Notes: generated from the sequence alone by a model not told the origin. Shown: positions 7,914 to 17,853, counted from the first letter of the stretch. The stretch: DNA of 64,000 bases from CBDEVH01 sp965243565 (GCA_965243565.1 OZ251571.1:682001-746000); one strand, 5' to 3'. Program-made: numbers and translations.

Positions 7914-9269
7914 ATGTCTTTAACTATCATCATATTAGCAGCCGGTCAGGGCCGTCGTTTAAATTGCACAACCCCCAAACCGCTCTTACCACTGGCTGGC
8001 ACGCCAATGCTAGGGCACTTATTAAAAACCGTGCAGCCACTTCGCCCAGATCAAATAATTGTAGTCGTTCCGACAAACCCTGCTGTTAGCGATTATGTGA
8101 AAAATCACACGCCAGACGCCACATGCGTTATTCAAAAACAAGCAAATGGCACTGCCGATGCAGTCAGTTGTGCGATAAAGGCAAACCAACAAAAAGACGC
8201 CACCACTTTAATTTTATGTGCCGATGCCCCATTAATTACTGTTAAAAAAATGCGAAAGCTAATAACACAAGGAAACAAAGGCGTCGCTTTACTTACCTTT
8301 ATCACCGATGACCCAACCGGTTATGGGCGTATAGTGAGCGATGCAAAAAATCAAGTCAGTGCCATTGTTGAGCACCGTGATGCCAATGTCGACCAGCTAA
8401 GCATAAACCAGGTTTATGCTGGCGTAATGGCAGCCCCCGCACCATTATTAAAACAATTATTATCGCGTATAGACAATAACAATGCTGCGGCTGAAAAATA
8501 CCTAACCGACATCGCTTTACTCGCCAATCAAAAAGGCTTGCCTGTGCGTGCTATTGACGCACCACTGGCCGACTGTCTTGGCGTCAATACTATGGCAGAC
8601 TTGGTACAATTAGAAGGGCTATACCAAGAACAATTAGCCGATAAACTCATGGAAAAAGGAGTGCGTTTATGTGACCCATCGCGTTTGGATATTCGTGGCA
8701 AACTCACCATCAAAGGCAAAGACATCGTTATCGATGTCAATGTCTTATTTGAAGGAAATGTCAGCATAGCCGCCAATTGTTATATCGGTGCGAACTGCAT
8801 CATACGCAACTGCACCATCGCCCAAAACACCATTATCGAACCATTTTCACACCTAGACGGTGCCACGATTGGTAAAAACTGCAAAATAGGACCATACGCA
8901 CGTTTGCGACCGCAAACAACTCTACACAATAGCGTGCATATCGGTAATTTTGTTGAAATCAAAAAAAGCACCCTACACGACAATGTAAAAGCATCACACC
9001 TATCTTATTTGGGAGATGCAACTTTGGGCAAACGTGTCAATGTGGGGGCAGGCACCATCACCTGCAATTACGATGGCAAAACAAAACACCCCACCATTAT
9101 TGGTGACGATGTATTTATAGGCTCTGACACTCAAATTATTGCGCCGGTAAAAGTAGGCAAAGGAGTATTAATTGGTGCTGGTAGCACCATTACCAAAGAT
9201 ATACCAGACAAAGTATTGGCATTCTCTCGCGTCCCTCAAAAACACCACCCTCTAAAAGGCAAACAATAA
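7914..9269 (+). CDS. glmU: Bifunctional GlcN-1-P acetyltransferase / GlcNAc-1-P uridyltransferase
   Basis: Makes UDP-GlcNAc for peptidoglycan and lipopolysaccharide. The 451-residue protein has an N-terminal nucleotidyltransferase domain (to about 230) beginning LAAGQGRRLN, a DAPLI metal-binding segment, and a C-terminal left-handed beta helix of hexapeptide repeats with the acetyltransferase features RLRP, VGAGTITCNYDG and GSDTQ. The uridyltransferase signature usually reads GxGTRM; here Thr-Arg is Arg-Arg, a mild deviation. It is followed by glmS after one base, so the two steps of amino-sugar synthesis are co-transcribed. Confidence 0.95.
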   Translation: MSLTIIILAAGQGRRLNCTTPKPLLPLAGTPMLGHLLKTVQPLRPDQIIVVVPTNPAVSDYVKNHTPDATCVIQKQANGTADAVSCAIKANQQKDATTLILCADAPLITVKKMRKLITQGNKGVALLTFITDDPTGYGRIVSDAKNQVSAIVEHRDANVDQLSINQVYAGVMAAPAPLLKQLLSRIDNNNAAAEKYLTDIALLANQKGLPVRAIDAPLADCLGVNTMADLVQLEGLYQEQLADKLMEKGVRLCDPSRLDIRGKLTIKGKDIVIDVNVLFEGNVSIAANCYIGANCIIRNCTIAQNTIIEPFSHLDGATIGKNCKIGPYARLRPQTTLHNSVHIGNFVEIKKSTLHDNVKASHLSYLGDATLGKRVNVGAGTITCNYDGKTKHPTIIGDDVFIGSDTQIIAPVKVGKGVLIGAGSTITKDIPDKVLAFSRVPQKHHPLKGKQ

Positions 9270-9270
9270 T

Positions 9271-11100
9271 ATGTGTGGAATAGTCGTTGGCATAGCCAAA
9301 AGAAACATCGCTAATATTTTATTAGAAGGGCTTTGCCGCTTAGAATACCGTGGTTATGATTCCGCTGGTATGGCGGTTATCGACTCCAACAGCACGCTAC
9401 ACTGCCAGCGTTGCACTGGCAAGGTATCACAGCTCGAAAAAAAATTAAATAAAAACCCGTTAAACGGCAACATTGGCATCGCACACACCCGTTGGGCAAC
9501 ACACGGCATACCATCTGACACCAACGCTCATCCACAAATATCCGATCATATTGCCGTAGTACACAACGGCATTATCGAAAACTATCAAGCATTAAAAAAA
9601 GACTTAATTAAAAAAGGTTACACCTTTACATCCGACACCGACACCGAAACCATCGCCCATTTAATCCACGCAAACTACGCCAAAGAACAAAACCTATTAA
9701 AAGCCTTTAAAAAAACGCTAAAAAAATTAGAAGGTGCATACGCCATTGCCGTTATATCGCAATACGAACCCAATACAGCACTAGCCGTGCGGCATAATTG
9801 CCCGTTGGTCATAGGCAAAGGCATAGATGAAATGTATGCCTCATCCGACGCACTGGCACTGCGACAAGTAACCGATTCATTCGCTTACCCATGCGATGAC
9901 GACATCATCCATTTACAACATGATAAATGTATCGCCTATGACAGTAAAAGCGGACGCAAAAAAAGCATTAACTTTGAAAAAGTCGCCATCGACTCATTCA
10001 ATACTGAAAAAAACAATTACCGCCACTTTATGGCAAAAGAAATTCACGAACAACCACAAGTCGTCAAAAACACTACTGCCGCTTACTTAGGCAAGGAAAA
10101 AATCTTACCCGAAGCCTTTGGCATACAAAGCCAAGAATTATTAAAATCCGTCAAAGCCATCACGATGGTCGCTTGTGGCAGCAGTTACTTTGCCACTCTC
10201 GTAGCCAAGCAATGGATAGAATCATGGTTATCCATACCGTGTAACGTCGAAATCGCCAGCGAATTTTTATACCGTGATAACCACGTACTAGACGATTGTT
10301 TATTTGTTGTAATATCACAATCTGGCGAAACAGCCGACACACTCGCCGCACTACGAAAAGCCAAAAAGCAAAAATATATCGGCTGCTTTGGTATCTGCAA
10401 CATACCCAACAGCTCACTCACCCGAGAAGTTGATTGCATTATGATAACGCAAGCCGGTTACGAAATAAGCGTAGCCTCTACAAAGGCATTTGTATCGCAG
10501 CTAGTCGCATTGCAGCTACTTGTATTAGGCATAGGGCACTATCAAAAAATGAACGCCACCATTGCCAAAAATGCCGTTAAAGCACTACACCAATTACCCG
10601 ACTTAATTCAAAAAATACTAAACCTTGAAAGCAGCATACAAACCATGGCACAAGCCATAGTTAACAACGACAACATGCTATTTTTAGGGCGTGGCATACA
10701 CTTTGCCATTGCCTGCGAAGGTGCTTTAAAAATGAAAGAAATATCCTATATTCACGCCGAAGCCTATCCATCTGGCGAGCTAAAACATGGACCACTGGCA
10801 TTGGTCAGTGAGCAAATGCCGGTTATAGCCATTGCCCCTAACAACACCCTATTACAAAAATTACAATCCAACCTAAAAGAAGTTACCGCCCGCGGTGGCA
10901 AACTTTACGTTATAACCGAAAAAGACGTATCCGGCTTAGACAACATACAAGGCATAATACGCATACCAAAAGTAGCCGACAGCATAATGCCCATGTGTTA
11001 CACCGTGCCATTACAACTACTCGCCTACCATGTTGCCGTTATTCGTGGTAATGACGTTGACCAGCCGCGTAACTTAGCCAAATCGGTAACGGTGGAATAG
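9271..11100 (+). CDS. glmS: Glutamine--fructose-6-phosphate aminotransferase (isomerizing)
   Basis: A 609-residue enzyme that forms glucosamine-6-phosphate from fructose-6-phosphate and glutamine. The N-terminal class II glutamine amidotransferase domain starts MCGIVVG, with the catalytic cysteine at residue 2, and continues with RLEYRGYDSAG and HTRWATHG. Two SIS sugar-isomerase domains follow (VACGSSYFA, SGETADT, VASTKAF and GRGIHFAIACEGALKMKE). The C-terminus DQPRNLAKSVTVE is characteristic. It sits one base after glmU. No glmS ribozyme is possible at this spacing. Confidence 0.97.
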   Translation: MCGIVVGIAKRNIANILLEGLCRLEYRGYDSAGMAVIDSNSTLHCQRCTGKVSQLEKKLNKNPLNGNIGIAHTRWATHGIPSDTNAHPQISDHIAVVHNGIIENYQALKKDLIKKGYTFTSDTDTETIAHLIHANYAKEQNLLKAFKKTLKKLEGAYAIAVISQYEPNTALAVRHNCPLVIGKGIDEMYASSDALALRQVTDSFAYPCDDDIIHLQHDKCIAYDSKSGRKKSINFEKVAIDSFNTEKNNYRHFMAKEIHEQPQVVKNTTAAYLGKEKILPEAFGIQSQELLKSVKAITMVACGSSYFATLVAKQWIESWLSIPCNVEIASEFLYRDNHVLDDCLFVVISQSGETADTLAALRKAKKQKYIGCFGICNIPNSSLTREVDCIMITQAGYEISVASTKAFVSQLVALQLLVLGIGHYQKMNATIAKNAVKALHQLPDLIQKILNLESSIQTMAQAIVNNDNMLFLGRGIHFAIACEGALKMKEISYIHAEAYPSGELKHGPLALVSEQMPVIAIAPNNTLLQKLQSNLKEVTARGGKLYVITEKDVSGLDNIQGIIRIPKVADSIMPMCYTVPLQLLAYHVAVIRGNDVDQPRNLAKSVTVE

Positions 11101-11146
11101 TTTTGAAGAGTAATTATTTTTTAATTGATATATTTATGAGTTTAAA

Positions 11147-12868
11147 ATGACGCAAAAAATAACCTTACAACAATTAGAATCCTTCCTATGGGAAACGGCT
11201 GATATTTTAAGAGGCAATATGGATGCCTCTGAATTCAAAGATTACATTTTTGGCATGTTATTTTTAAAACGTTTATCCGATGCCTTTGAAGAAGCGCAAG
11301 AAGATGTTATTGAACACTACCGCTCAACCGGCAAATCGCAAAGCGATGCCGAACGCTTAGCATCGGCAGAAGACGAATACGACAAAACTTTCTATGTTCC
11401 TGAACGGGCAAGATGGTCGAACCTCAAAGACCTAAAGCACGACATTGGCACAGAGCTGAACAAGGCGACAGAAGCAATAGAGGAATATAACCCATCATTA
11501 GAAGGCGTGTTGATTTCCATTGACTTTAATATCAAGAACAAACTATCCGATAAGAAACTCCAAGACCTTCTATCTCACTTCTCAAAGTACCGTTTACGCA
11601 CCGCAGACTTTGACTCTCCTGACCTACTTGGTGGTGCATATGAATATCTGATTAAACAATTTGCAGACTCTGCAGGTAAAAAAGGCGGTGAGTTCTATAC
11701 CCCGAGCGAAGTCGTGTGGTTGTTGGTTTCACTGCTTAAACCCACCGCAGGCATGAAAATATACGACCCCACAGCAGGGTCGGGCGGTATGTTGATACAA
11801 ACCCGCAACTACCTCATTAAACAACAACAGAACGCCAAAAACTTGTCTTTGTATGGTCAAGAAATGAATCTAAATACATGGGCAATCTGCAAGATGAGTA
11901 TGTTTTTGCACGGTGTATTCAATGCAGACATTCGCAAAGGCGACACCTTAGGTGACCCGCAACACACCCAAGGCGGTGAGTTAATGTCCTTTGACCGAGT
12001 GATTGCAAATCCTCCCTTCTCGCTAAAGAAGTGGGGCAAGGAAGAGGCAGATAATGATCCCTATGGTCGTTATCCCTATGGCACTCCTCCAAAGGATTCG
12101 GGCGACCTTGCCTTTATTCAGCACATGATTGCCTCGCTTAATGCTGATGGCAAGATGGGCGTTGTCGTTCCTCATGGTGTGTTATTCAGAGGTGCAAGCG
12201 AGAAAGCCATTCGCCAAGGCATACTCGAAGATGATTTATTAGAAGCAGTGGTTGGTCTGCCATCATCACTGTTTTATGGCACAGGCATTCCCGCTGCACT
12301 TCTTATCATCAACAAAAACAAACCCGCAGAGCGTAAGAACAAAGTTCTATTCATCAATAGTGAATTGGAATATCAAGAAGGTAAGAACCAAAACAAACTG
12401 CGAGATGAAAATATTCAGCACATCCTGAATGTGTATGACGCATACGCAGATGAAAAACGCTATTCCAAAGTCATCTCGATGGATGAGATACGGCAGAACG
12501 ACTACAACCTCAACATCCGCCGATACGCAGACACCTCACCACCGCCCGAGCAGTTTGATGTGAAGGCAATACTCAGAGGCGGCATTCCTGTTTCAGAAAT
12601 TGAAGACGATTATATTCAAGAAACCTTGAACGACATAAATGTATTATCTGTATTTGTACGCAGAGACAATGAATATTACGACTTCAAACCCGAGATTAAA
12701 ACCAAAGAACAGATACGAGACCACCTTGGTAATGCAGACCCATCCGTCATTAGCCAATTCGAGCGATGGTGGGACAAGTATCGGGTCTCCCTGCACGAAC
12801 TGGATGCAGAGGTGAAACAGTCAGAAGAGGTGATGCGGGGTTATCTGAAGGAACTTGGGTATGAGTAG
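11147..12868 (+). CDS. hsdM: Type I restriction-modification system DNA methyltransferase subunit
   Basis: An intact 573-residue N6-adenine methyltransferase subunit. The N-terminal HsdM helical domain (LESFLWETADILRGNMD, YIFGMLFLKRLSD) precedes the methyltransferase fold with the SAM-binding motif YDPTAGSGGML and the catalytic motif IANPPF. In a working system it modifies the site recognised by HsdS. It begins 46 bases after glmS and overlaps hsdS by 8 bases. Leucine and other codons look more mixed than in the TTA-rich neighbours, consistent with acquisition of the whole island by transfer. Because the adjacent hsdS is broken, this subunit may lack a partner unless another HsdS exists. Confidence 0.95.
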   Translation: MTQKITLQQLESFLWETADILRGNMDASEFKDYIFGMLFLKRLSDAFEEAQEDVIEHYRSTGKSQSDAERLASAEDEYDKTFYVPERARWSNLKDLKHDIGTELNKATEAIEEYNPSLEGVLISIDFNIKNKLSDKKLQDLLSHFSKYRLRTADFDSPDLLGGAYEYLIKQFADSAGKKGGEFYTPSEVVWLLVSLLKPTAGMKIYDPTAGSGGMLIQTRNYLIKQQQNAKNLSLYGQEMNLNTWAICKMSMFLHGVFNADIRKGDTLGDPQHTQGGELMSFDRVIANPPFSLKKWGKEEADNDPYGRYPYGTPPKDSGDLAFIQHMIASLNADGKMGVVVPHGVLFRGASEKAIRQGILEDDLLEAVVGLPSSLFYGTGIPAALLIINKNKPAERKNKVLFINSELEYQEGKNQNKLRDENIQHILNVYDAYADEKRYSKVISMDEIRQNDYNLNIRRYADTSPPPEQFDVKAILRGGIPVSEIEDDYIQETLNDINVLSVFVRRDNEYYDFKPEIKTKEQIRDHLGNADPSVISQFERWWDKYRVSLHELDAEVKQSEEVMRGYLKELGYE

Positions 12869-13342
12869 TGTAGTTCCTGCAGGGTGGAGCAATTCTCCAC
12901 TTCAAGACATTTGTTTCTTTCAAGAAGGTCCGGGACTAAGAAACTGGCAATATCGAGATAGCGGAACAAAGTTTATTAATATTCGGTGCATCCAAGGTGG
13001 GGATATAAATACATCTGTTGCGCAACATCTATCTGACGAAGAAGTTAAGGAAAAGTATGGTCACTTCTTACTAAATGAAGGCGATTACGTTTTATCCAGT
13101 TCAGGGACTATTGGAAGATTGGCGCTTGTAAAAAAGCATCATCTACCTCTGTTGCTTAATACTAGCGTAATAAGATTTAGAAGCATCGATGAAACTCGAC
13201 TAGATGGTTTGTTTCTGAGGCATTTTCTTCAAAGTATGGGTTTGGTTTTGAGCAATTCTTCGATAAAATTAGCGAACAAAGTCAAGGTAGCGCCCAAGTC
13301 AACTTCGGACCTACCCACTTAAAAGTACTTGATGCGTTACTC

Positions 13343-13389
13343 CCACCCCTCCCCGAACAAAAGAAAATCGCATCCATTCTCACCTCTGT
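13343..13389 (+). repeat. Direct repeat, copy 1 (hsdS conserved spacer)
   Basis: 47 bases encoding LPPLPEQKKIASILTSV are repeated at 13935-13981 with one mismatch. This is the duplicated conserved region of type I specificity subunits, at which half-site exchange by recombination is known. Confidence 0.9.
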
Positions 13390-13934
13390 TGATGAGGTGA
13401 TTGAAAAAACCCAATCGCAAATCGACAAACTCCAAGATCTGAAAAAAGGAACGATGAACGAGTTGTTGACCAAAGGGATTGGTCACACAGAGTTCAAAGA
13501 CAGTGAGTTGGGGAGAGTTCCTGAGGGGTGGGAAAACTTAACGGTTCAAGACGCCTTTGAATTGGGTCGAGGCAGGGTGATTAGCAAAGAAGAAATACGA
13601 GATAATTCGGGTAAATATCCCGTCTACTCCTCGCAATCTACTAACAATGGGAAGATGGGAAATATAAACACATACGATTTCGATGGAGAGTAGGGAAAAA
13701 CAAAATGAAAAACTTGGACGACAGATGGCGCATATGCGGGAACCGTTTTCTATAGAAATGGTAATAGATTTTAGTTGCACCAATGTTTGCGGAACCGTAC
13801 GCGATAAAAATTCCCATCAAGTTGATATGAAATTTGTTTCGGAATATTTATCAACTGTCGCTAAAAACCATGTTTCGTATGTCGGCAACCCGAAACTCAT
13901 GAATGGGATTTTTGGAGAAATTAAATTTCTCTCC

Positions 13935-13981
13935 CCACCCCTCCCAGAACAAAAGAAAATCGCATCCATTCTCACCTCTGT
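13935..13981 (+). repeat. Direct repeat, copy 2 (hsdS conserved spacer)
   Basis: Second copy of the 47-base spacer repeat found at 13343-13389. The near-identity contrasts with the decayed surrounding reading frame. Confidence 0.9.
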
Positions 13982-14092
13982 GGATTGAGATTATTGAGAA
14001 AAAGAAAGCAAAGCTCCAACAAACCCAATCGCTCAAGAAGTCCCTTATGCAAGACCTCCTAACAGGCAAAGTCCGAGTGTCGGTGAACTGAT

Positions 14093-16837
14093 ATGGCATC
14101 AGACGAATTTAACAAAGTAGAACTCCCCGCATTGAACCAACTCCAGTCTTTGGGGTGGTTGTATGTTGAGGGTGCAAAACTATCCCCCGATGAATCCGAT
14201 GAACGCAGTTCTCTCAAAGAGGTGGTGCTTGAAAAGCGACTGACTCAAAGTCTCAAACGCATCAACCCTTGGATTAATGAAGAGAACCTTCGCAAGGTGG
14301 TGCGGAATTTAACCAAGACCCTCTACCCAAACCTTATCGAAGCAAACCAAGCGATATGGACGCAAATCAACCAGTGCATCTCTGTGATGCAAGACTTGGG
14401 TAAGGGTAATAAAGGTCAGACTGTCCATATCATTGACTTCGAAAACCTCGAGAATAACGAATTTCTTTGTACCAATCAATTCAAAGTATCAGGGGTTAAT
14501 CAAAACATCATTCCCGACATTCTGTGTTTTGTGAATGGACTCCCGCTTGCCGTGATTGAGTGCAAATCCCCCTACATCACGAATCCAATGGAAGCAGGCA
14601 TTGACCAACTGCTTCGATACGCTAACCGCAGAACCCCAGAGCATAATGAGGGAGCAGAGAAACTCTTTTATTATAACCAAATGATGATTTCCACTCATCG
14701 TGATAAAGCAAGGGTTGGCACTATTACCTCTCGCATGGAGCATTATCTGGAATGGAAAGATCCTTATCCTCTAACGGTTGAAAAGGTTGGGGCAGCAGAA
14801 GGTAGTCAAGATGTATTGATTGCAGGATTATTCACTAAAACCAACTTCCTCGACATCTTGCAAAATTTTACTGTGTTTGAGCCTGTTGATGGACGCATTA
14901 TTAAAAAGATACCGCGATATCAGCAGTTCCGTGCAGTGCATAAAACGATTGAGCGACTGAAAACAGGAACCACGCCAAAAGATAAGTCGGGTGTCATCTG
15001 GCACACTCAAGGGTCAGGAAAATCCTTAACTATGGTGTTTCTCACCATCAAGATGCGTAGAGACCCAGAACTGCGTGACTATAAATTGGTGTTCCTAACC
15101 GACCGCACACAACTCGATAACCAGTTAACCAGCACTTTTACCAATACGCAGGGTGAGACTATTCACCATGCAAACTCAGTCAAAGACTTAAAAGAACTTC
15201 TTGCAAAAGACTCGTCCGACATCATCACCGCAATGGTGCAAAAATTTCAAGAAAACGCCGACGGCTTTGAATTTCCCGTACTCAATGAGTCCGATAAAAT
15301 CATCGTTCTGGCAGATGAAGCACACCGCACTCAATATGGCAACATTGGGGCAGCAATAAACACTGCGCTGCCAAATGCACCTCGTATTGCATTTACTGGC
15401 ACGCCACTTATTAAGAGCCAAAAAACCACAAGTACCTTTGGCTCTTACATCGACACTTACACCATCGAGCAGGCAGTCAAAGACGGTGCAACGGTTCAAA
15501 TACTGTATGAGGGTCGTGAACCGTCTGTGCGGGTAACAGGTGATAGTCTGGATAGTTTGTTTGATGAATATTTTAAAGATCGCACAGCTGAAGAAAAAGC
15601 AGCAATCAAGAAGAAATTCGGAACGAATCAGGCAGTTCTAGAAGCGCCTCAACGCATTCGCAGAGTGTGCATGGATATTGTCAAACATTACTGTGAACAT
15701 ATCCAACCCAATGGTTTCAAAGCAATGATTGTTACCTCATCTCGCAATGCGGCAGTCATCTATAAGGAACAACTCGATAAACTGGACGCACCGCAATCAG
15801 TGGCGATTATTTCTGGTAATCACAACGATGAAAAACGCTATTGGCAGCATACCGATAGCACCAAACACAAAAAACAGATTGAGGATTTTAAAAAACCTTT
15901 CGGTGTCGGTAAAGGTCAGTCTGATTTGTCCATCCTTGTTGTTAAAGACATGTTGCTGACAGGGTTCGATGCACCTATTGCGCAGGTGATGTATCTGGAC
16001 CGCAAACTATCTGATCATAGCTTGTTGCAAGCAATCGCAAGGGTTAACCGCACTAATAAGAATAAATTCAGAGGGTATATTGTCGATTACTACGGATTGT
16101 CTGATTACCTAACCGAAGCGTTGGAGATGTTTTCTACCGATGACATTAAAGGTGCGTTGGTTCATCTGAAGGAAGAACTGCCCAAACTCAAAAATGCACA
16201 CACCCGTGTCATTAGTCACTTTCAAGGTTTGGACTTAGATGACTTCGATGCCTGCATCCTATCATTAGATGACGAGGTTAAAAGACAGTGCTTTCAAACT
16301 GACTTTCAGATTTTTGCAAAGCAAATAGACATTATTCTTCCTGACCCTGTAGTAACCCCATTTCTTCATGACTTAAAACGACTAGTTAAGATATCTATTG
16401 GTGCAAAGAACCGCTATCGATATGTACTACTCGATATTTCAGGTGCAGGTGAAAAGGTTCGTGAGCTCATCGAGGAACATATTTATTCAACAGGTGTTAA
16501 TCCCAAAATACCACCTATTGATTTGTTGGCAGGAAATTTTAAAGTGGCTCTTGAGCAACATAAATCGTCACAGTCAAAAGCATCCGAGATTGAGAACGCA
16601 ATCAAACATCACATCAAAATCAACATTGATGAGGATCCTGAATATTATAAAAAACTCTCAGAGCGTTTGAAAGACATCATTCGTGAAAATGAAGAAAATT
16701 GGGATGAGTTGGTTCAACTACTTTTGAGCTTGAGAGAGAGCATTGAAACTGACCATGAAAAACAGGCAGGTGACTTGGGTCTTTCGGAAACCGAACTGTC
16801 TTTCTACAATATCCTCATTGCAGAACTTAGGGGGTGA
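14093..16837 (+). CDS. hsdR: Type I restriction endonuclease subunit, C-terminally truncated by frameshift
   Basis: A 914-residue open frame encodes nearly all of HsdR. It has an N-terminal PD-(D/E)XK nuclease domain (PDILCFVNGLPLAVIECK), then the SF2 motor with Walker A HTQGSGKSL, the DEAH box VLADEAHRTQ, AFTGTPL, DMLLTGFDAP and AIARVNRTNK. The expected C-terminal helical domain is interrupted. After LSETELSFYNILIAEL the frame hits a stop at 16835, and the remaining homology continues in other frames to 17081. The ATG follows the hsdS stop by 1 base. The motor and nuclease motifs are intact, but assembly with HsdM/HsdS normally needs the missing C-terminus. Confidence 0.9.
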   Translation: MASDEFNKVELPALNQLQSLGWLYVEGAKLSPDESDERSSLKEVVLEKRLTQSLKRINPWINEENLRKVVRNLTKTLYPNLIEANQAIWTQINQCISVMQDLGKGNKGQTVHIIDFENLENNEFLCTNQFKVSGVNQNIIPDILCFVNGLPLAVIECKSPYITNPMEAGIDQLLRYANRRTPEHNEGAEKLFYYNQMMISTHRDKARVGTITSRMEHYLEWKDPYPLTVEKVGAAEGSQDVLIAGLFTKTNFLDILQNFTVFEPVDGRIIKKIPRYQQFRAVHKTIERLKTGTTPKDKSGVIWHTQGSGKSLTMVFLTIKMRRDPELRDYKLVFLTDRTQLDNQLTSTFTNTQGETIHHANSVKDLKELLAKDSSDIITAMVQKFQENADGFEFPVLNESDKIIVLADEAHRTQYGNIGAAINTALPNAPRIAFTGTPLIKSQKTTSTFGSYIDTYTIEQAVKDGATVQILYEGREPSVRVTGDSLDSLFDEYFKDRTAEEKAAIKKKFGTNQAVLEAPQRIRRVCMDIVKHYCEHIQPNGFKAMIVTSSRNAAVIYKEQLDKLDAPQSVAIISGNHNDEKRYWQHTDSTKHKKQIEDFKKPFGVGKGQSDLSILVVKDMLLTGFDAPIAQVMYLDRKLSDHSLLQAIARVNRTNKNKFRGYIVDYYGLSDYLTEALEMFSTDDIKGALVHLKEELPKLKNAHTRVISHFQGLDLDDFDACILSLDDEVKRQCFQTDFQIFAKQIDIILPDPVVTPFLHDLKRLVKISIGAKNRYRYVLLDISGAGEKVRELIEEHIYSTGVNPKIPPIDLLAGNFKVALEQHKSSQSKASEIENAIKHHIKINIDEDPEYYKKLSERLKDIIRENEENWDELVQLLLSLRESIETDHEKQAGDLGLSETELSFYNILIAELRG

Positions 16838-17081
16838 AGCAGGACAGTTGAGGGAGCAAAAGCACAACAAGTGAAGGAGGTTGTTCAATCGCTTGTTCGA
16901 CATGTTGGATGAGGCAACGCAGATTGTTGATTTCTTCAACAAGTGGGATGAACAAAAACGGGTTAAAAAAGAAATTAAACGAATCATAATTGATGTTTTT
17001 GGTGAGTCATTTGTGAAACCTGTAAGTGAGCGTTTCATGGAATTAGCAAAAGTAAAGTTCAATAATGGGCAATTCAATTAA
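16824..17081 (+). pseudogene. hsdR: Frame-disrupted C-terminal tail of hsdR
   Basis: Homology to the HsdR C-terminus continues past the stop. GGEAGQLREQKHNK reads in the next frame, VKEVVQSLVRHV in a third frame, and ATQIVDFFNKWDEQKR to the stop at 17081 back in the second. So at least three frame changes lie between about 16829 and 16910. The last segment alone can be read as a 66-residue peptide from a TTG at 16881. Its stop overlaps the start of the next gene (TAATG). Confidence 0.8.
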
Positions 17082-17773
17082 TGGAAGGGTTTGGATTTCA
17101 AGTTGAGGTGACCAGAACAGATCGAAAAAAATCTGCATCTATTCACCTTGATGGCAAACTCGTAAAAGTCACCGTCCCGAAGTCTTTGTCTGATAATCGT
17201 GTCCGAGACCTCATAACCAAACGCACTTTGTGGATTAAGACAAAACTCAAAGAACAGTCCTTGAGACCAGTTTCAAAACCAAAGGAATATGTCAGTGGAG
17301 AAGCAGTCCCCTATCTTGGCAAAAACTACCGACTCAAGGTAGTATCAGGAGATGCTGCATCCATAAAAATGAAAAATGGTTATTTGATTGCAACCTTTCC
17401 TGAGGGTGCATCAAACCAACAAAAGCACATCAAATCTCTTTTGGAAGACTGGTATCAGGAACATGCACAAATATGTTTGAGACAGAAGACTGAGAGATTT
17501 TCTAAGATAGTGGGCGTAACCCCAAAAACTGTTTCAGTCAAAAATTACAAATCACGGTGGGGTTCATGTTCAAGTAATGGCGAACTAAGCTACAACTGGA
17601 GAATTATCCTCGCACCTCACCGTATCGTTGATTATGTGGTTGTGCATGAACTGTGTCATTTATTGGAACACAATCATTCACCTCGATACTGGAAGCATGT
17701 AGAACGTCATGTTCCTGATTGGAAAGAGTGCAGGGATTGGTTGAAGAATCAAAATTTGATGAAAGAATTATAA
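17081..17773 (+). CDS. YgjP-like zinc metallopeptidase (DUF45/M48-type)
   Basis: A 230-residue protein of the YgjP/DUF45 family. The C-terminal half carries VVVHELCHLLEHNHSPRYW, a zinc-binding HExxH motif at about 189-193 with a downstream histidine, preceded by KSRWGSCSSNGELSYNW, which is typical of the family. The N-terminal part holds the RKKSASIHLDG segment. Such genes are commonly found beside type I restriction loci; their role there is not established. The start overlaps the end of the hsdR remnant by one base, and the gene is intact although both neighbours upstream are broken. Confidence 0.85.
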   Translation: MEGFGFQVEVTRTDRKKSASIHLDGKLVKVTVPKSLSDNRVRDLITKRTLWIKTKLKEQSLRPVSKPKEYVSGEAVPYLGKNYRLKVVSGDAASIKMKNGYLIATFPEGASNQQKHIKSLLEDWYQEHAQICLRQKTERFSKIVGVTPKTVSVKNYKSRWGSCSSNGELSYNWRIILAPHRIVDYVVVHELCHLLEHNHSPRYWKHVERHVPDWKECRDWLKNQNLMKEL

Positions 17774-17853
17774 AGTGACTACCCATTTACCAACGGTAAT
17801 ATTTTAACCAACGGTAAGCCTTTAACTTCTTCATAGTTATCTTTTTTTCGCCG

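Larger units (their letters stand above)
12861..14091 (+). pseudogene. hsdS: Type I restriction-modification specificity subunit, broken by several frameshifts
   Basis: The two target-recognition domains and both conserved spacers of HsdS can be read, but only by changing frame. The first domain runs from the ATG at 12861; a frameshift near 13238-13250 moves the coding frame so that FFDKISEQSQGS and LPPLPEQKKIASILTSVDE follow. The second domain (GRVPEGW and onward) meets in-frame TAG and TGA at 13691 and 13706 in a garbled stretch, then resumes as TWTTDGAYAGTVFYRNG. One extra T in the T-run at 13769-13772 and one at about 13986 shift it twice more before the C-terminal helix QQTQSLKKSLMQDLL. 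At least four lesions make the gene non-functional as read. Confidence 0.88.

Noticed and set aside
13683..14091. Two short open frames that could be small genes after the first half of hsdS
   Set aside because: They read through the second recognition domain and C-terminal helix of HsdS in shifted frames and are parts of the pseudogene.
16881..17081. Independent 66-residue gene beginning at TTG
   Set aside because: Its sequence continues the HsdR C-terminal pattern after the frameshifts, so it is a remnant of hsdR.
17789..17817. 11-base repeat ACCAACGGTAA occurring twice, 18 bases apart, at the end of the restriction island
   Set aside because: Considered as an attachment-site remnant, but it is too short, no matching copy was noticed at the glmS end, and there is no integrase.
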